Below are positions 6,145 to 8,917 of a stretch of 8,917 bases of DNA, one piece after another. Both the position numbers and the translations under genes were made by a program. The notes under the pieces are model-generated. The model did no database searches and was not told the origin of the DNA. It saw only the letters and a program-made list of their open reading frames with translations. The first letter of the stretch is position 1. The number at the start of each line of letters is the position of its first letter. The stretch lies in NCBI GenBank assembly GCA_023554435.1, contig JAMJQV010000016.1, forward strand, positions 1-8,917, written 5' to 3'. This DNA is from Gemmatimonadota bacterium (GTDB taxonomy: Bacteria; Gemmatimonadota; Gemmatimonadetes; Palauibacterales; Palauibacteraceae).

Positions 6145-6541
6145 CCGCGAGCTGCTGATCCGGTACAGCGAGGGAGACCTGCCGGACGAGGAGTTGGCCC
6201 GGGTCGAAGAGCGGTTGAACAGCGAGCCCGGATTCCGCTCGAAGAGGGAGAGCGTGGAGGAGATCGCGACGTTGCTTCGACAGGGGGCCGCCGGTTCCTT
6301 TGAGCCGTTCTTCGCGGCTCGCGTAGTGGCGAGACTCCGTAAGGCGGACTCCTCGGCAGCGGAGGGGATGTACGAGGCCCTGCGCTGGATCTTCGCCCGC
6401 GTGGCCGTGGCCTGTGTCGTGGTGATGCTCGCGATCGGCGCGTACTCGGCTCTGGAAGGCGGGTACGGTGGATCAGTGGTGGATTCCGTGATGGGACTTC
6501 CGGAAGCCACGCTGGAAACCGCCCTCGCGCTCGGGGGCTGA
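6137..6541 (+). CDS. Single-span anti-sigma-factor-like membrane protein
   Basis: A 134-residue protein that fits an anti-sigma factor controlling the sigma gene it overlaps. Residues 1-50 are an acidic helical cytoplasmic domain (DRELLIRYSEGDLPDEE, then ARVEERL), resembling the first helices of anti-sigma domains. The zinc-ligand His and Cys residues of the ZAS type are absent: there is no His, and the only Cys (C93) is in the membrane span. FFAARVVARLR (58-68) resembles the segment just before the membrane span in such proteins. One hydrophobic span runs about 85-106, leaving a short periplasmic tail of about 28 residues. The start is ATG 6137 with AAGGAG (6124-6129) seven bases upstream, overlapping the sigma gene. 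Its role is inferred from topology and position. The short outer tail leaves little room for a sensor, so the next gene may supply one. Confidence 0.7.
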   Translation: MDDRELLIRYSEGDLPDEELARVEERLNSEPGFRSKRESVEEIATLLRQGAAGSFEPFFAARVVARLRKADSSAAEGMYEALRWIFARVAVACVVVMLAIGAYSALEGGYGGSVVDSVMGLPEATLETALALGG

Positions 6542-6550
6542 GGAGGAACC

Positions 6551-7030
6551 ATGCAGACACGGACAAAGTCGGCCTTTCTCCTCCTGGCCGTGCTGGTGCT
6601 CGGATTCGCCATCGGGATGCTCGTCAGCGGAGTGCTGCACAACCGACGCATGGATCGAATCGCCCGGATCAGGACCGGTCCGGGAATCGTTCAGCTCGTC
6701 GAGCGAGCGGTGCAGCCGGAGAGCGAGGAGCAAAGGGCTCAGATCTATGAAATCATGGAGGGTGCAGCGCCCCGTTTCGCGGAGATGTTTCAGCGAACAC
6801 AGGAGGAAATGAGGGCGCTGTCGGATTCCGTGATGTCCGAACTCGAGGGGGTCCTGACTCCGGAGCAGCTCGAGAATCTCAAGGAGCACATGCTGATGAG
6901 GCGTGGCCGGCCACCTTCCGACGAATGGCGGGGCAAGGAACGGCCGGGGCGGCGCCTGCCTCGTGATGGCGCCCCGCCTCCTCACGACGGAGGTCCGCCG
7001 CCTCCCGCCGGTGGTCCGCCGCCCGAGTGA
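6551..7030 (+). CDS. Membrane-anchored periplasmic Spy/CpxP-like protein with proline-rich tail
   Basis: A 159-residue envelope protein. Residues 8-28 form an N-terminal membrane anchor or uncleaved signal. Residues 45-117 are a charged helical domain ending in ELEGVLTPEQLENLKEH (97-113), the LTPEQ signature of the Spy/CpxP/ZraP and heavy-metal-resistance (CnrX/NccX-like) proteins. Those bind misfolded proteins or metals in the periplasm and feed back on stress signalling. Residues 118-159 are a low-complexity tail rich in Pro, Gly, Arg and Asp, with GGPPP repeats. AGGAGG (6541-6546) lies four bases before the ATG, and the gene starts nine bases after the anti-sigma stop. As third gene of a sigma/anti-sigma operon, it plausibly acts as the periplasmic sensor or a chaperone regulator. 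No metal ligands are obvious beyond scattered Met, His and acidic residues. Confidence 0.72.
   Translation: MQTRTKSAFLLLAVLVLGFAIGMLVSGVLHNRRMDRIARIRTGPGIVQLVERAVQPESEEQRAQIYEIMEGAAPRFAEMFQRTQEEMRALSDSVMSELEGVLTPEQLENLKEHMLMRRGRPPSDEWRGKERPGRRLPRDGAPPPHDGGPPPPAGGPPPE
6992..7023 (+). repeat. Short in-frame direct repeat coding for GGPPP units
   Basis: The 11-base unit GGTCCGCCGCC occurs at 6992-7002 and again at 7013-7023, offset by 21 bases (seven codons). It encodes the repeated GGPPP of the Spy-like protein's tail. This points to slippage-type growth of the low-complexity end. Confidence 0.5.
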
Positions 7031-7140
7031 GGGCCGTTGAAGCGACTGAACCAATCTGCGGCATTCTGCAGACTCTGCGCGCGTCTGTCCGGCCACGCGC
7101 TCGCCTCGACCGTCGCCGCCGCGTGCCGTTCTTATGCACA

Positions 7141-7172
7141 CATATTGGCATATTGGCGGCGTTGGCATGCCA
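7141..7172 (+). promoter_or_regulatory. Tandem 8-bp repeat and 10-bp palindrome upstream of tadE
   Basis: CATATTGG is repeated back to back at 7141-7148 and 7149-7156. It is followed by the perfect palindrome TGGCATGCCA at 7163-7172. The patch is AT-richer than its surroundings and lies about 100 bases before the tadE start, a suitable place for regulator binding. The repeats are seen directly; the regulatory role is a guess. Confidence 0.35.
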
Positions 7173-7203
7173 TTCGCACCATCAATGGAGCGGCCCACAA
7201 GTC

Positions 7204-7232
7204 TTGGTCGTTGAAGCAGGACCGACTATCTT
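7204..7232 (+). promoter_or_regulatory. Candidate sigma-70 promoter for tadE
   Basis: TTGGTC (7204-7209) and TATCTT (7227-7232) are separated by 17 bases, the optimal spacing, and each partly matches the -35 and -10 consensus. The -10 ends about 41 bases before the GTG start of tadE. Matches are imperfect, so this is only a candidate. Confidence 0.3.
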
Positions 7233-7273
7233 GGTAGACGCGGCCAAAATGACGACTGTCAGGGGGCAACGAA

Positions 7274-7741
7274 GTGTTTAATAGGAACCGAACTGCGCGG
7301 CGACTCTATTCCCGCGTCCGTAGTCGGGCCCGAAGGCGCACGCGCCTGGGTGAGGCGGGGCAGGCTCTGGTCGAGATTGCGATCGCACTGCCGATCCTGC
7401 TGGCCCTTCTCGTCGGCATCTTCGAATTCGCGCGGGCCTACAACGTCCAGCAGGTGATCACGAACGCGGCCCGGGAGGGAGCGCGGGAAGGCGTTCTTCC
7501 GTCGACCTCGCAGGCCGAGGCCGAGGCTCGAACGGCATTGCGTCTCTCGGACGCGAACATCGTGAGCGCGACCGTGACCTACTCCTGTTCCGGCAGTTGT
7601 GACACCGGAGATGCGGTCGCCGTGACCGTCTCCGTACCGTATACCTTCCGGTTCATCGGACCGGTACTCCGCCTGTTCTCGAGCGGCGCGGATCCCGGGA
7701 CGATCACCCTCAGATCCACGGCCACGATGAGGAAGGAGTAG
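7274..7741 (+). CDS. TadE-like pseudopilin / pilus assembly protein
   Basis: A 155-residue TadE-family protein, a minor pseudopilin of Tad (type IVc) pili. Residues 1-25 are a strongly basic cytoplasmic leader. Residues 29-56 hold the family core GQALVEIAIALPILL followed by GIFEFARAY, a single membrane helix. G29 with E34 five positions later matches the prepilin-peptidase pattern (cleavage after Gly, Glu at +5). NAAREGAREG (64-73) is also family-typical. The remaining roughly 80 residues look like a beta-rich periplasmic domain with a possible disulfide pair (C105, C109). The start is GTG 7274 with AGGGGG (7261-7266) seven bases upstream. No other tad gene is in the window, and a terminator follows 35 bases after the stop, so it seems to be a single-gene unit whose partners are elsewhere. 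Confidence 0.85.
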   Translation: MFNRNRTARRLYSRVRSRARRRTRLGEAGQALVEIAIALPILLALLVGIFEFARAYNVQQVITNAAREGAREGVLPSTSQAEAEARTALRLSDANIVSATVTYSCSGSCDTGDAVAVTVSVPYTFRFIGPVLRLFSSGADPGTITLRSTATMRKE

Positions 7742-7776
7742 CCTTCGTCTGGTCGAAGTTCAGGGGGTGCACGCAA

Positions 7777-7810
7777 AGAGGCCCGGCCGCTCGAAAGCGG
7801 CCGGGCCTCT
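7777..7810. terminator. Strong, probably bidirectional terminator hairpin
   Basis: AGAGGCCCGGCCGCT (7777-7791) pairs perfectly over 15 bases with 7796-7810 around a CGAA loop. It sits between the end of tadE on the plus strand (7741) and the end of the convergent minus-strand gene (7835). On the minus strand the stem runs into a short T-run (TTT from 7775-7777); on the plus strand it is followed by CTCCACA with no T-run. It probably ends transcription from both sides. Confidence 0.75.
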
Positions 7811-7834
7811 CCACATCCGGGATCGCCTCGCTGC

Positions 7835-8197
7835 CTAGCGCCGCAAGAACCCGCCCTTCTTCTCCTCCTCACCGACCGGCTCGTGCAGGGTGCTGATGAA
7901 GGCATCCCCTGGAAGGTCCGTATCGATGTTTCCGTAGATCGGCTTCTCGTTGCGCAGCATGTCCACGAAAGGCGGCATGGCGTTGGTCGGAAGAAACACG
8001 ACACACAGCCTGGCATCCTCGCTCCACATGGCGGCCGGGGCCTCGGCGCCCTCGGGGAGGAAGTAGTAGATGAGCCGCAGAAATTCGCCGAAACATGCCA
8101 CCACACCCCTCGGACGGACCTCTACGCCTCCGAAACTCTTGGGGTGATCACCCAGCGTGATCTGGTAGCGCTCGACCAAGAAGTTGTGCTTCGCCAT
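7835..8197 (-). CDS. Unrecognised 120-residue cytoplasmic protein
   Basis: I do not recognise this family. The start ATG (8195-8197) has GAGGAG (plus-strand 8204-8209) six bases upstream. An in-frame extension to 8290 would run through the likely promoter and is not favoured. The protein has no signal peptide or membrane helix. It begins MAKHNFLVERYQITLGDHP. A mixed alpha/beta pattern follows, with hydrophobic segments at 31-48 (GVVACFGEFLRLIYYF) and 62-70 (ARLCVVFLP). Residues 72-102 carry TNAMPPFVDMLRNEKPIYGNID, which looks like a conserved polar loop. The C-terminus is charged (GEEEKKGGFLRR). Codon use and a clear ribosome site argue that it is real. It stands alone, convergent with tadE and downstream of the DUF72 gene. 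Confidence 0.75.
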   Translation of the reverse strand: MAKHNFLVERYQITLGDHPKSFGGVEVRPRGVVACFGEFLRLIYYFLPEGAEAPAAMWSEDARLCVVFLPTNAMPPFVDMLRNEKPIYGNIDTDLPGDAFISTLHEPVGEEEKKGGFLRR

Positions 8198-8248
8198 TGC
8201 TTGCTCCTCGGATGGTGAACCCGGAAATCCCGTTGTTGCGAGCGGAAT

Positions 8249-8254
8249 AATATA
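8249..8254 (-). promoter_or_regulatory. Candidate -10 element for the 120-residue protein gene
   Basis: Read on the minus strand this is TATATT, inside the AT-rich run CTATATTATTCC and preceded by TGTG in the manner of an extended -10. It lies in otherwise very GC-rich DNA about 50 bases before the ATG at 8197. No good -35 is visible at the usual spacing; a TTGGAT lies too far upstream (30 bases). Confidence 0.4.
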
Positions 8255-8364
8255 GCACAGTCCGCCGGCGCGCGACCGGCCCGTATCCAACCTCGAACCG
8301 GTACAGGTCCCCGCTCCTCAGCCCGTCGAGTGCGTCAACCGCCCAGCATGAGGGCGCTGACGGT

Positions 8365-8917
8365 TCAGAAGTAGTCCATAAATTGTTGCGCGGCAACGAC
8401 TCCTGCGGCTCCGTCTTCGTGCTTGAAGAACACGTACGCTCGCTCCCACCCGGAGTCGCCCACCCGTGCGGCCCACTCGCCGAGCGCCGCTTGTCCGTAC
8501 TCCGTCTTGCGAAGCCGCAGGTACCCCCAGGGGGCGGTCTCGACGATCTGACCATCTTCCTCGTCGGTGTCCGCCGTGCACAGGGCCGCCCCGTGCTTCC
8601 GCAGGCAATCGTAGGTCGCCTGATCGAACCACGATGCGTGGCGGAACTCGAAGACCGTTCGTCCCGGATCGCCCAGTCCCGTAAGGAAGTCGTCGAGGCG
8701 TTCGAGGTCCTGCTTCATGTTCGGCGGGAGCTGGAACAGGACGGCGCCCAGCTTGTCACCGAGAAGGCCGACCGTACGCAGGAGGTAGTCGGTCTCCTCT
8801 TCCGCCCCCTTCAGCCGCTTGAAATGGGTGATGCGCCGGGACGCCTTGATGACGAACCGGAACGGATCGGGGACCTGGGCGCCCCAGCCCTCCAGCACGG
8901 ACTCTCGCGGCATACGG
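8365..8917 (-). CDS. DUF72 (YecE-like) protein, C-terminal part (cut by right edge)
   Basis: C-terminal part of a DUF72/YecE-family protein, a widespread TIM-barrel-like family with no firmly established activity. Numbering from the ATG at 8913, motifs are PDPFRFVIKASRRITH (15-30), LGAVLFQLPPN (55-65), RTVFEFRHASWF (84-95), LCTADTD (111-117), Y.RLR (130-134) and the ending AYVFFKHEDGAAGV (158-171). That ATG is not the start. The codon before it is Arg, and the one before that must end in C, agreeing with the family's FYR motif just ahead of this point. About 45-60 N-terminal residues are therefore beyond the window. The stop is TGA (8365-8367). It is followed 167 bases later by the start of the 120-residue gene on the same strand, with a likely separate promoter between them. 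Confidence 0.88.
   Translation of the reverse strand, partial: RMPRESVLEGWGAQVPDPFRFVIKASRRITHFKRLKGAEEETDYLLRTVGLLGDKLGAVLFQLPPNMKQDLERLDDFLTGLGDPGRTVFEFRHASWFDQATYDCLRKHGAALCTADTDEEDGQIVETAPWGYLRLRKTEYGQAALGEWAARVGDSGWERAYVFFKHEDGAAGVVAAQQFMDYF

Noticed and set aside
5991..6566. Minus-strand frame opposite the sigma and anti-sigma genes
   Set aside because: Ser/Arg/Pro-rich composition typical of an antisense GC-rich shadow; the plus-strand genes are well supported.
7027..7281. 84-codon plus-strand reading frame between the Spy-like gene and tadE
   Set aside because: No good ribosome site, unlikely Arg/His-rich composition, and it covers the repeats and promoter-like boxes and overlaps the tadE start. 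More likely an open frame caused by GC-rich DNA.
8340..8364. Possible terminator after the DUF72 gene
   Set aside because: Only a 5-bp CGCCC/GGGCG stem with a seven-base loop and no T-run on the minus strand; too weak to call.
1..8917. CRISPR arrays, tRNA or rRNA genes, insertion sequences, phage or defence genes
   Set aside because: I looked for regularly spaced repeats, terminal inverted repeats, transposase or integrase motifs and RNA-gene signatures on both strands and saw none.

Overview
The window is a GC-rich stretch of chromosome from a diderm (LPS-bearing) bacterium. The LPS-sugar genes, a short outer-membrane-barrel-like protein with a signal peptide, an ECF sigma/anti-sigma pair and a lone TadE pseudopilin suggest an environmental Gram-negative. 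Protein style would fit Gemmatimonadota or a neighbouring phylum, but this is an impression: there is no rRNA or marker gene to settle it. I see no transposase, integrase, phage gene, tRNA, rRNA or CRISPR array. It reads as ordinary, densely packed chromosome.

Layout. (1) Positions 3-1180 hold two tandem ZIP-family metal transporters, the first cut by the left edge. They overlap by four bases, and the second gene's Shine-Dalgarno is folded into a hairpin. (2) Positions 1294-1893 encode a small exported beta-barrel-like protein. (3) Positions 1992-5369 form one tight run: a CMP-Kdo synthetase (kdsB type), a DegT-family aminotransferase (kdnA type), an iron-dependent alcohol dehydrogenase (kdnB type) and an alkyltransferase-like DNA-repair protein. 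The first three match the Kdo8N pathway described from Shewanella: the C8 hydroxyl of Kdo is oxidised, the product is transaminated, and the 8-amino sugar is activated with CMP for attachment to lipid A. (4) Positions 5587-7030 hold an ECF sigma factor, a single-span anti-sigma-like protein overlapping it by 8 bases, and a membrane-anchored Spy/CpxP-like protein, probably one envelope-stress cassette. (5) Positions 7274-7741 encode a lone TadE-like pseudopilin, preceded by a region with short repeats and a possible promoter and followed by a perfect 15-bp terminator stem. (6) On the minus strand, converging on that terminator, lie a 120-residue protein I do not recognise (7835-8197) and a DUF72 protein running off the right edge.

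The strongest biological reading is modification of the LPS inner core (Kdo8N) beside envelope-stress control and metal transport. No completely new system is evident. The points most worth following are the Kdo8N cluster with its DNA-repair passenger, the paired ZIP proteins with a coupled start, and the sigma/anti-sigma/Spy-like cassette. All intergenic gaps are under 300 bases.
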